Origin: Amaurobius ferox
Lineage: Eukaryota; Arthropoda; Arachnida; Araneae; Amaurobiidae
DNA: 64,000 bases
Reading direction: 5' to 3'
Assembly (NCBI GenBank): GCA_951213105.1
Contig: OX578148.1
Span: 143,040,043-143,104,042, forward strand
Shown in pieces: positions 11,320-22,000 of this stretch. A program made the position numbers and the translations under genes. Positions within the stretch are counted from its first letter, which is position 1. The number at the start of each line of letters is the position of its first letter. The notes below the pieces were generated by a model, which was given only the letters and a program-made list of their open reading frames with translations, had not been told where the DNA came from and searched no databases.

Positions 11320-13180
11320 CTAAGATTTCCCCCTTATAAATTATTAATCTTTCTTAAAATGGGAGCCGTGGCAAAAGTCTTGGGATCAGGCAACAAGTTG
11401 AAGAAAATTTGTAAATTCCTTAACCAGTTTCCCAAACTATCTAAATTTTTTTGCCAACAGAGTTTTTTTATCTTCCCACATAGTTTATTAAGAGAAAATC
11501 AACATCAACAGGTTTTTATTTTAGCACAGTAAATACTAAATCATATAATAAAGGAAAATTATTTATTTTAGAGTGTGTCAATAGTGTAATGAACATGCCT
11601 AATATTTCCTCCTTAAAAATTATTAATCTTTCTTGAAAGGGGAACTGTGGCAAAAGTCTTGGAATCATGCATCAATTGGAAGAGAATTTGTAAATTCCTT
11701 AACCAGTTTCCCAAACTATCTAAATTTTTTTTCCCAACACAGTGTTTTTATCTTCCCACATAGTTTATTAAGAGCAAATTAACAGCACCCGATTTCTATT
11801 TTAACACAGAACAGTCTAAATCAAATTATAAAGAGAAATTATTTATTTTAAAGTGGGTCAATAGTGTAATGAACATACCTAACATTTCCCCCTTATAAAT
11901 TATTAATCTTTGTTAAAAGGGGAACTGTGGCAAAAGTCTTAGGATCAGGCAACAAGTTGAAGAAAATTTGTAAATTCCTTATGCAGTTTCCCAAACTATC
12001 TAAACTATTTTCCCAAGAGAGTGTATTTATCTTCTGAGATAGTCTATTAAGAGAAAATCAACATCAACAGATTTCTATTTTAGCACAGGAAATTCTAAAT
12101 CATATAATAAAGACAAATTATTTATTTCAGAGTGTGTCAATAGTGTAATGAACATGCCTAACATTTTCCCCCTATAAATTTTTAATCTTTCTTAAAAAGG
12201 GAACTGTGGCAAATGTCTTGGGATCAATGGGAAGAGAAATAAATGGTCCATTTCATGTGCAGTTTCACAACCTAAAATTTTTTTCCCAACAGAGTGTTTT
12301 TATCTTCCCAGATAGTTTATTAAGAGTAAATTAACATCACCCTATTTCAATTTTAATACAGAAAAGTCTAAATCAAATTATAAAGAAAAATTATTTATTT
12401 TAAAGTGGGTCAATAGTGTAATGAACATACCTAACAATTCCACATTATAAATTATTAATCTTTGTTAAAAGGGGAACTGTGCCAAAAGTCTTAGGATCAA
12501 GCAACAAAGAGAAGAGAAATGAAAGAGAAATTCCTATGCAGTTTCTTGTGCAGGAAAAAGAATTCTTGTACAGGAAAAGGAATTTCTTGAGCAGTTTGCC
12601 AACCTATCTTAATTTTTTCACAACAGAGTGTATATATCTTCCCTGATAGATTATTAAGAGTAAATCAACATCAACTGGTTCCTATTTTAGCACAAGAAAC
12701 TCTAATTCATATAATAAAGAGATATCATTTATTTTAATGTGGGTCATAGTGTAATAAGCATACCTAACATTTCCCCCGTATAAATTATTAATCTTTCTTA
12801 AAAGGGAAATGAGGCAAAAGTCTTGGGATCAGACAACAATGGGTAGAGAAATGGTCCATTTCTTGTGCAGTTTCCCAACCTATCTAATTTTTTCCCCACA
12901 GAGTGTATTTGTCTTCCCAGATAGTTTATTAAGAGTAAATCAACATCAACCGGTTTCTATTTTAGCACAGGAAATTCTAAATCATATAATAAAGATAAAT
13001 TATTTATTTTAAAGCGGGTCAATAGTGTAATGAACATACATAACATTTCTCCCTTATAAATTATTAATCTTTCTTAAAAGGGGAACTGCGGCAAAAGTCT
13101 TGGGATCTGGCAACAAGGGGAAGAGAAAAATGGTGCAATTCTTGTGCAGTTTCCTAATCTATCTAAACTTATTTCCAATT
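11320..13180 (+). repeat. tandem array of a ~275-336-bp repeat, about 6-7 copies
   Basis: The landmark TAGTTTATTAAGAG and its variants recurs near 11478, 11758, 12038, 12310, 12646 and 12920, giving periods of about 280, 280, 272, 336 and 274. Each unit has CTTAAAAGGGGAACTG.GGC, AAAAGTCTTGGGATCA, TTTATTTTAAAGT.GGTCAA and CATACCTAACATTTCCCCC. The 336-bp unit carries an additional local duplication of GTGCAGGAAAA(G/A)GAATT near 12540-12590. No coding capacity. Confidence 0.88.
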
Positions 13181-13309
13181 AGATGTTCTGATTTTTGATG
13201 GGATCTATATTTGAATGCGATAGCACGAGAGAAAATCAATCAAGAAGTTCAAAAATCTGCAATCGAATGAAGCAACCTCTTTAAAGGTGAAAACAATTCA
13301 AAATTTTCT

Positions 13310-13625
13310 GGAATGTCAAGTTCCTAATCAATGAGTTTATTTGGAATGGTTTAAAACAGCATTTTGTTTAAATAAAATGAAGCAAAACTAAGTAAAAGGG
13401 TAACTTTTGTATTAACCTGAAATTAAATTTCAAAATGATAAATCCTAACCAATTTTAAAAGTAAGGATAGGGTTCCTAATCAATGAGTTTATTTGGATTG
13501 GTTTAAAACAGCATTTGGTTTAAATAAAATGAAACAAAACTAAGTAAAAGCATAACTTTTGTGTTAACTTGAATTTAAATTTCAAAATGATGGATCCAAA
13601 GAAATTTTAAAAGTAAGGATAGGGT
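13310..13625 (+). repeat. two copies of a ~153-bp tandem repeat
   Basis: The unit starting TTCCTAATCAATGAGTTTAT at about 13320 repeats at about 13471; both contain TTAAATAAAATGAA.CAAAAC and GTAAGGATAGGGTTC. Confidence 0.85.
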
Positions 13626-13629
13626 TCTT

Positions 13630-13960
13630 TCAATAGTTTGTTGGGGGTCATCCATTCTTAATCTGATAAACAAGCTTGGGAAATGGAAATTGAAACGTAA
13701 ATTTAGAAATATTAGGGATGGGGCAGGACTGTTAAACTCACTGATTATGGGATAGCGGAATAAAGAAGATCCTCTCAGCTCTGCATTACACATTTCGTTG
13801 ACTGTCATAATAAACGGGTGTATGTCAAAATTACACTTGTATCAAATATAGATTAACTCCCAGTTCACAATAATATTATTTTAGTCATCTTGGATTATCA
13901 GGGTGTGGTCAGAACAATATCTAAAGAATAGATATCTTGTTAATTGTAAATAGCATGTGC
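13630..13960. other. intronic spacer
   Basis: No feature recognised. Confidence 0.4.
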
Positions 13961-14229
13961 TGTGAAAATGTATTCCCAATGTATGTCCTCCAAAGCCGAT
14001 GTATGATGGAGAATTTCAGCCGATATTAACAGACTTGAGCCCAGCACCAGGCAAACTCTTAAATGTGATTAAATGTGCCTGCCAAACTACAGTTGAAAAA
14101 CCATGTAACATCATGAAATGTATATGTCGCCGATATGGACTTCCATGTTCAGTAGTTTGTAAAAACTGTTGTGGAAAGAACTATACAAACACAGGAGACA
14201 GTTTTGATTTAGATGAAGATGAGATTTGA
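13960..14229 (+). pseudogene. cysteine-rich (CXC/tesmin-like) C-terminal coding fragment
   Basis: The open frame reads NVCPPKPMYDGEFQPILTD..., then LLNVIKCACQTT, IMKCICRRYGLPCSVVCKNC and ends acidic (FDLDEDEI). The spacing C-x-C-x(8-9)-C-x(4)-C-x-C-x(6)-C-x3-C-x2-C is that of CXC-like cysteine clusters often found at the C-terminus of arthropod transposon-derived proteins. There is a stop just upstream (about 13963) and no start or partner domain, so this is a last-exon scrap or relic within the antiporter intron. It could chelate zinc; no function can be given. Confidence 0.4.
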
Positions 14230-14599
14230 TTTTGATGAAATAAATGTGGTTTTATATTATAAAAACCTCTTTTATTGTATAACTTTTTCAAATTTTAGAT
14301 TTTGCTTAATGTGAAATTTTAACTTCAAATAATCAAAATTTTAATTATTTTTTTAATTTTACATATTTTAAAAAATTGTGAGCGAAGTTAAAGCTACCTA
14401 GGATTTTTAAGCCGCTTAGATTAATAAAAATATGTTTTTCAACACTGCAAAAGCTTTCAGTTTTTCGGCCACCATTTTGTTATTTCCTTTTCTTTTTCTA
14501 AACTAATATCATATTCTTTTTCAGCATGAAATTTCCTGTAATTTGATACCACACACGATTGTTTATGATTATTTTTAATTTTTTATGTTTTTTCAAGAT

Positions 14600-14700
14600 G
14601 GCGGCAAAAAAACGCATGAATGAAAAAGGGTGTATTAATGTCCTTGAATGAAAGAGGGTGCATTAATGTCCATGAATGAAAGAGGGTGCATTAATGTGAA
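14600..14700 (+). repeat. three ~33-bp tandem units
   Basis: GAATGAA(A/G)(A/G)AGGGTG.ATTAATGT is repeated three times between about 14619 and 14699. Confidence 0.85.
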
Positions 14701-14744
14701 TTTTTACTTACTGTATTATTTTATTTTTACTTAGTGTTAGAAAG

Positions 14745-15010
14745 TATTATGACGGGATACAAAATTCGAATTCGAGTTTTCGACGGGGGAGCACGTTTCA
14801 AGCATCCCTGAACATGAATCGAACGTTTTTGAGGTGATGTCTATGTGTATGTGTGTGTCCGTGAGACTGTGGAGACGATATCTCACGACCAAATAGAGAT
14901 ATTCGAACGAAATGGATGCAAAAATTACAATCTCTGAACACGAGAACCCTATTGTTTATAAACGTAACTGAATGCTCAGAACACCCCTAAATTTTCAAAT
15001 GAAATTTTGA
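14745..15010 (+). repeat. dispersed repeat B family, copy 1
   Basis: Shares CGACGGGGGAGCACGTTTCA with the complement of 37180-37210, and CTGTGGAGACGATATCTCAC plus TTCGAACGAAAT with 58818-58870. This family also appears as the inverted pair flanking the Penelope elements (37078-37318 and 58573-59064). Confidence 0.75.
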
Positions 15011-15205
15011 AAAAATCGTCAAAAAATCAAAACCTTTAATAAAGTTACTTGAATAATAGTTTTTTATGCAAATTTTTATTATAAAACGATTGTTATAAAA
15101 ATTAGAACACTAGTATGAACCGTTCTCGAGATATTATACATTTTTCAAATAAATTTATCAAAAAATCATATAAAATGAAAAAAAAACTATTATGAAATAG
15201 CTAAA

Positions 15206-15493
15206 CAAATGACAAATCGTAAAACCAGATCGAAAGGTCACTTTATTAAACAATCATCCTACAGACGTACATCAAATACAGCCAAAGCCCTTCCGAACAT
15301 TCTCATGTTTATCTTCATTGGCAATATAATTAAAATAATTATATCGCCAATGAAGGTGAACATGAGGATTATATCGCCAAAGAAGATGAACATGAGGATG
15401 TTCGGAAGCGCTTTAGCTGTATTTGATGCACATCTGTAGGATGATTGTTTAATAAAGTGACCTTTGGATCTGGTTTTAAGATTTGTCATTTGC
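15206..15493. repeat. ~290-bp palindromic (foldback) element
   Basis: Left arm about 15206-15320 and right arm about 15380-15493 are inverted copies (ACAAATC.TAAAACCAGATC, AAAGGTCACTTTATTAAACA and CAATCATCCTACAGA each occur on both). The centre holds two direct ATATCGCCAA(T/A)GAAG units. Open frames reading through it on both strands are consequences of the symmetry. Confidence 0.88.
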
Positions 15494-15639
15494 TCAGTTA
15501 AATCAGTGATTTGAAATTTTGACGTGCCGCCACTCCTGATATTGTAAAATATGTTTGCTTTCCATATGTAATATTATGCGATAAATTTGTTAACATCACT
15601 CTGGTGGATCTAGCACGTTTCATTCACGAGAGAAGATAC

Positions 15640-17230
15640 TTTGGGTACTAGTTTTTTATTTGGACGCCAATAATCATTTACCTACTATAAGAATAAGCTA
15701 TTTTTCGTCCATAACGCTTGGCGAAATTTTAGCGACAGATTTGGCGAAGTATCGCCAACTTGGCTACTTTTTTAATGGTGCCAAATTAAAAAAAATGGTT
15801 CCAAATTGGTAAAAATGACGCCAAATCAATAAAACTGACAACTAATTAATGAAAATTCAATATTTTAGAAAGAACATAAGAATAGACACAAGAATAAGCC
15901 ATTTTTCCGTCCATCTGTAACACTAGGCGAAAATTTTTCCAGGATGTCGCCAACTTGGCGAGTTTTTAATGTTGCCAAACTAAAGAAAATGTCGCCAAAT
16001 TGGTAAAAATGACGCTAAATCTATAAAACTGACAACTACTTGATGAAAATTCAATATTTTGGAAAAAACATAAGAATAGACACAAGAATAAGCCATTTCT
16101 CAGTCCGTCTGTAACGCTAGGCGAAATTTTTGCCAGGATGTCGCCAACTTGGCGACTTTTTTAAATGTTGTCAAAATGAGGAAAATGTAGCTAAATTGAT
16201 AAAAATCTCGCCAAATTGATAAAAATGATGCCAAATGAGAGGTAATGATTTGCAAATTTTGAATTCCGTCTTATATACTAGACGATATGCCCGTCATAAG
16301 AAATGCTCTTGTATCCGTTTATCTGTAACACTTGGCGATACATTTCGCGAACTTGGGTATAATCTAACCGGATATCGCCATCTTGGTGATATTTCGCCCC
16401 AAATTGACGAAAATATCGTCAAAGTTAAGGAAAATGGCGTCTAATTGATGAATTAATTAAAATATTTCAATATATTGACTGTATTGCTTAATGAAGATGC
16501 TATCTATATTGATCCTTGCCAATTTAGAGTCGCGCGAAATATAATTTAAATGGGTACGAACGAAATAGTATTGCATGTTGTCATCCGCAAAAGCGCCCAA
16601 TGTACAATTCAACATTACAAACATGACTGACAACTAATTGATGAAAATTCAATATTTTGGAAAGAACATAAGAATAGACACAAGAATAAGCTATTTCTCC
16701 GTCCGTCTGTAACGCTAGGCGAAAATTTTGCCAGGATGTCGCCAACTTCGCGACTTTTTTAAATGTTGTCAAAATGAGGAAAATGTAGCTAAATTGATAA
16801 AAATCTCACCAAATTGATAAAAATGATGCCAAATAAGAGGTAATGATTTGAAAATTTTGAATTCCATCTTATATACTAGACGATATGCCCGTCATAAGAA
16901 ATGCTCTTGTATCCGTTTATCTGTAACACTTGGCGATACATTTCGCGAACTTGGGTATAAGCTAGCCGGATATCGCCATCTTGGTGATATTTCGTCCCAA
17001 ATTGACGAAAATATCGTCAAAGTTAAGGAAAATGACGTCTAATTGAAGAATTAATTAAAATATTTTAATATATAGACTGTATTGCTTAATGAAGATGCTA
17101 TCCATATTGATCCTTGTCAATTTAGAGTCGCGTGAAATATAATTTAATTGGGTACGAACGAAATAGTATTGCATGTTGTCATCCGCAAAAGCGCCCAATG
17201 TACAAATCAACGTTACAAACACTGATTTTT
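15640..17230 (+). repeat. tandem repeat cluster with GGCGA/TCGCC motifs, ~200- and ~610-bp periods
   Basis: A block starting ACACAAGAATAAGC.ATTT, followed by CGTC and TAAC.CT(A/T)GGCGAAA and TGTCGCCAACTTGGCGA, occurs near 15690, 15895, 16085 and 16680. A longer unit (about 16050-16620 and 16645-17225) containing TATACTAGACGATATGCCCG is duplicated with an offset of about 610 bp. The GGCGA/TCGCC pieces can pair locally. Confidence 0.85.
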
Positions 17231-18540
17231 TCACTGTGAAAGAAGTGCATTCTATAAGGAAAGTCATGTGCTGGCCACATCCGATTTTTAAATAAAAATT
17301 TGAGCAATATCTCAAGAACAGGGCATATAAATAATGCCATTGGATTTTATACAGAAGTATATGTGGGCCCACTTTCAATGCGGATAAGCAAATTTCGGTA
17401 TTAAAGTAAAGCCAAATTAGAGCTCTCTTATAACCAGATATCGCTGACAATCCATGCGTTGACACCCATCCAATGCGTCTCCTAATCCATGCGTTGACAC
17501 CGATTCGGTTTCGCTTCATTATTTCGAGATGTGCAACCAACCCTTCCCATCTCGAAAGTGGACAGTCACTCCTAAACAATGCATTTTGGGTTACAAGCAC
17601 ATACTTGCACATCGCTTACTCATTTAATAATAGTCAGTAGCATATATGATTGAAATAAAACTACTCGTTTATGCAATACTTTAAAAATAACCATAGCATT
17701 TTATTACCTATGATTTTATACCGTACCTATGATTTAAAGACTTGTTTACTAAATTAAAAATTATTATAAAAATATTTGAACAGTACCATATTACATCATA
17801 CCTCTTTAAAAATTTACACTTAAGTAGCACGGAAAAGCACTCTAGGAAAGTAGCACTCTATGAAAATTATATTCAGCATAGTAGTCCTTTTTTTAAGCGG
17901 CAGTGCTTCGCCATTATTGGCTAACCTATATTTATTCTTGTAAGGAAAAAAAACACGATTTGAATGATACTGTTACGAATATATAAAACGCTTCTGTTGC
18001 ATACAGTCTATTTTTAACCTTTATAGGCAGCCATTCTTATCACTCGAAAGTAGTATTGCCACACTTTTCGGGGCATGGGGTTTTCGAATATTCTCGAACT
18101 TCCTCCCTATGTCGCATATTCCTGGAAATACGAGCATTTTCTCAACTTTGCAAAACTTTGATCAAGTGCTTTTTCAAACACTAGACTCATTTAAATAATG
18201 CTCAGTCCAATAGTTAAAATACTTCATTAGTTTTAACATAATACAGTTGCTTACTGCTTTTGAAAGCAATAAAAAGGCCTCCTTCATCAGGAGGAGACAG
18301 AGCAGGGAGCCAAGTAAAGGAACAAAAATGTCAAGTCACTCCAACTACGACAAGGAAATTTCTGACAGACATTTCCCTGTCTTTCTGAAGAGGACTGATG
18401 GATTAATCATCCTGATGAAGGAGGTTTGCCTTCGTAACCTGTGGATACCTCAACACTTATATCATGCTGCAAATAATGAAGTATTTTAAAATTCAGTCAA
18501 GTGATGGCTCGCTGGATAACACGTTTAAATTTCAATTTCA
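17230..18540. other. end of the antiporter intron
   Basis: No gene supported. It holds a small direct repeat (ATCCATGCGTTGACACC near 17450 and 17490) and a 14-bp inverted repeat, CCTCCTTCATCAGG at 18279-18292 against CCTGATGAAGGAGG at 18410-18423, that brackets a higher-GC 120-bp segment, possibly a small inserted element. Confidence 0.4.
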
Positions 18541-18541
18541 G

Positions 18542-18799
18542 ATTCTAACTGTAGCAGTGTTGTCCATCCTAATCACAGCCCCTCTGGGAGCAACAGCCAT
18601 CACCTTGCTGGCCCCGAGACTCCTGGCCGACCCTCCAGATAAGTTGAAGGACAGAGAAACAATAGGAGACATCAAGGGCAGTATCATAGTGGACAGCACA
18701 ACCACCATCCTAACACTCTATAGTAGCAAAAGTTTGAACAACAGGATACCTAGCATCAGTTCCGACATCAGCGGCGAATACTCGATTGAAAAACTCTAA
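18542..18799 (+). CDS. SLC9B: SLC9B-like Na+/H+ antiporter, terminal coding exon
   Basis: The exon follows the acceptor AATTTCAATTTCAG in phase 0 and ends at TAA 18797-18799. It encodes ILTVAVLSILITAPLGATAI..., then LLAPRLL, which is the last transmembrane helix and its cytoplasmic edge in animal NHA/SLC9B antiporters (usual wording VLSILITAPxGA and GPRLL), followed by a ~55-residue polar tail ending EYSIEKL. An AATAAA lies at 18850-18855, about 50 nt after the stop, so the transcript likely ends here. Joined in phase to the exon at 8951-9028 across a 9513-bp intron. The protein should exchange Na+ or Li+ for H+; the ion-binding core is not in the window. Confidence 0.78.
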   Translation: MLTVAVLSILITAPLGATAITLLAPRLLADPPDKLKDRETIGDIKGSIIVDSTTTILTLYSSKSLNNRIPSISSDISGEYSIEKL

Positions 18800-18849
18800 T
18801 GCATCCAAAATGTATATTGTGTACCTCATGAAAATGATTCTTACCACTG

Positions 18850-18855
18850 AATAAA
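18850..18855 (+). terminator. polyadenylation signal AATAAA
   Basis: Lies about 50 nt past the stop codon of the antiporter terminal exon. Confidence 0.55.
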
Positions 18856-19030
18856 AGAGGAGAAACTTTATTTTCTCTAAAATACGTCCCATGCTCAGTT
18901 TTTCAGTGTCAAAAAGTTTAACATTTGAAAAAATATTATTTTTCTTTTGTTGAACTTGATCCTGATTTCATGCAAACCAATAATTAGCTTTCTGTATTTT
19001 AATTGCTTCTTTACAGTTCGAAGTAACATT

Positions 19031-22000
19031 TTAAACAACGACAACAAACTACGATTGCATGGAGAGAAAATCCTAATAATTGTATGAAGCTTGGGATCTC
19101 GGTTTATGAAACGTATTCAGTGATCCAATCCGAACGGATTCCAATAAAATGCCATAGTCTGATGTAGGAGGGTCACTTTCGAAACATCCTCATGCAGTCA
19201 TGCCTACTGCGTATTGGAATGTTTTTAAACAACGATTGCATTGAGAGAAAATCCTAATAATAGTATGAAGCTTGGGATCTAGGTTTATGAAACGTATTCA
19301 GTGATCCAATCCGAACGGATTCCAATAAAATGCCATAGTCTGATGTAGGAGGGTCACTTTCGAAACATCCTCATGCAGTCATGCCTACTGCTTTTTGGAA
19401 TGTTTTTAAACAACGATTGCATGGAGAGAAAAGCCTAATAATAGTATGAAGCTTGGGATCTAGGTTTATGAAACGTATTCAGTGATCCAATCCGAACGGA
19501 TTCCAATAAAATGCCATAGTCTGATGTAGGAAGGTCACTTTCGAAACATCCTCATGCAGTCATGCCTACTGCGTATTGGAATGTTTTTAAACAACGATTG
19601 CATTGAGAGAAAATCCTAATAATTGTATGAAGCTTGGGATCTCGGTTTATGAAACGTATTCAGTGATCCAATCCGAACGGATTCCAATAAAATGCCATAG
19701 TCTGATATAGCAGGGTCACTTTCGAAATATCCTCATGCAGTCATGCCTACTGCGTTTTGAAATGTTTTTAAACAACGATTGCATGAAGAGAAAATCCTAA
19801 TAATTATATGAAGCTTGGGATCTATGTTTATGAAACGTATTCAGTGATCCAATCCGAACGGATTCCAATAAAATGCCATAGTCTGATGTAGGTGGGTCAC
19901 TTTCGAAACATCCTCATGCAGTCAAGCTTATTGCTTATTGGGATGTCCTTAAAAAACGATAGCATGGAAAGAAAATCCTAATAATTATATGAAGCTTGGG
20001 ATCTCGGTTTATAAAACGTATACAGTGATCCAATCTGAACGGATTCCAATAAAATGCCATAGTCTGATGTAGGTGGGTCACTTTCGAAACATCCTCATGC
20101 AGTCAAGCTTATTGCTTATTGGGATGTCTTTAAACAACGATTGCATGGAGAGAAAATCCTAATAATTGTATGAAGCTTGGGATCCCGGTTTATGAAACGT
20201 ATTCAGTGATCCAATCCGAACGGATTCCAATAAAATGCCATAGTCTGATGTAGGTGGGTCACTTTCGAAACATCCTCATGCAGTCAAGCTTATTACTTAT
20301 TGGGATGTCCTTAAAAAACGATAGCATGGAAAGAAAATCCTAATAATTATATGAAGCTTGGGATCTCGGTTTATAAAACGTATACAGTGATCCAATCTGA
20401 ACGGATTCCAATAAAATGCCATAGTCTGATGTAGGTGGGTCACTTTCGAAACATCCTCATGCAGTCAAGCTTATTGCTTATTGGGATGTCTTTAAACAAC
20501 GATTGCATGGAGAGAAAATCCTAATAATTGTATGAAGCTTGGGATCCCGGTTTATGAAACGTATTCAGTGATCCAATCCGAACGGATTCCAATAAAAGGC
20601 CATAGTCTGATGTAGGAGGGTCACTTCTGAAACATCCTCATGCAGTCAAGCCTATTGCTTATTGGAATGTCTTTAAACAACGATTGCATGGAGAGAAAAT
20701 CCTGAGAAAATCCTAATAATTGTATGAAGCTTGGGATCTCGGTTTATGAAACGTATTCAGTGATCTAATCCGAACGGATTCCAATAAAATGCCATAGTCT
20801 GATGTAGGTGGGTCACTTTCGAAACATCCTCATGCAGTCAAGCTTATTGCTTATTGGGATGTCTTTAAAAAACGATAGCATGGAAAGAAAATCCTAATAA
20901 TTATATGAAGCTTGGGATCTCGGTTTATGAAACGTATTCAGTGATCCAATCCGAACGGATTCCAATAAAAGGCAATAGTCTGATGTAGGAGGGTCACTTT
21001 TGAAACATCCTCATGCATTCAAGCCTATTGCTTATTGGAATGTCTTTAAACAACGATTGTATGGAGAGAAAATCCTAATAATTGTATGAAGCTTGGGATC
21101 TCGGTTTATGAAACGTATTCAGTGATCCAATCTGAACGGATTCCAATAAAATGCCATAGTCTGATGTAGGAGGGTCACTTTTGAAACATCCTCATGCATT
21201 CAAGCCTATTGCTTATTGGAATGTCTTTAAACAACGATTGTATGGAGAGAAAATCCTAATAATTGTATGAAGCTTGGGATCTAGGTTTATGAAACGTATT
21301 CAGTGATCCCATCCGAACGGATTCCAATAAAATGCCATAGTCTGATATAGGAGGGTCACTTTTGAAACATCCTCATGCATTCAAGCCTATTGCTTATTGG
21401 AATGTCTTTAAACAACGATTGCATGGAGAGAAAATCCTAATAATTGTATGAAGCTTGGGATCACGGTTTATGAAACGTATTCAGTGATCCAATCCGAACG
21501 GATTCCAATAAAAGGCCATAGTCTGATGTAGGAGGGTCACTTCTGAAACATCCTCATGCAGTCAAGCCTATTGCTTATTGGAATGTCTTTAAACAACGAT
21601 TGCATGGAGAGAAAATCCTGAGAAAATCCTAATAATTGTATGAAGCTTGGGATCTCGGTTTATGAAACGTATTCAGTGATCTAATCCGAACGGATTCCAA
21701 TAAAATGCCATAGTCTGATGTAGGTGGGTCACTTTCGAAACATCCTCATGCAGTCAAGCTTATTGCTTATTGGGATGTCTTTAAAAAACGATAGCATGGA
21801 AAGAAAATCCTAATAATTATATGAAGCTTGGGATCTCGGTTTATGAAACGTATTCAGTGATCCCATCCGAACGGATTCCAATAAAATGCCATAGTCTGAT
21901 ATAGGAGGGTCACTTTTGAAACATCCTCATGCATTCAAGCCTATTGCTTATTGGAATGTCTTTAAACAACGATTGCATGGAGAGAAAATCCTAATAATTG

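Noticed and set aside
17055..17612. 185-codon open frame on the minus strand
   Set aside because: It runs across the edge of the 610-bp duplicated repeat, has no recognisable domain and no sign of splicing; likely chance.
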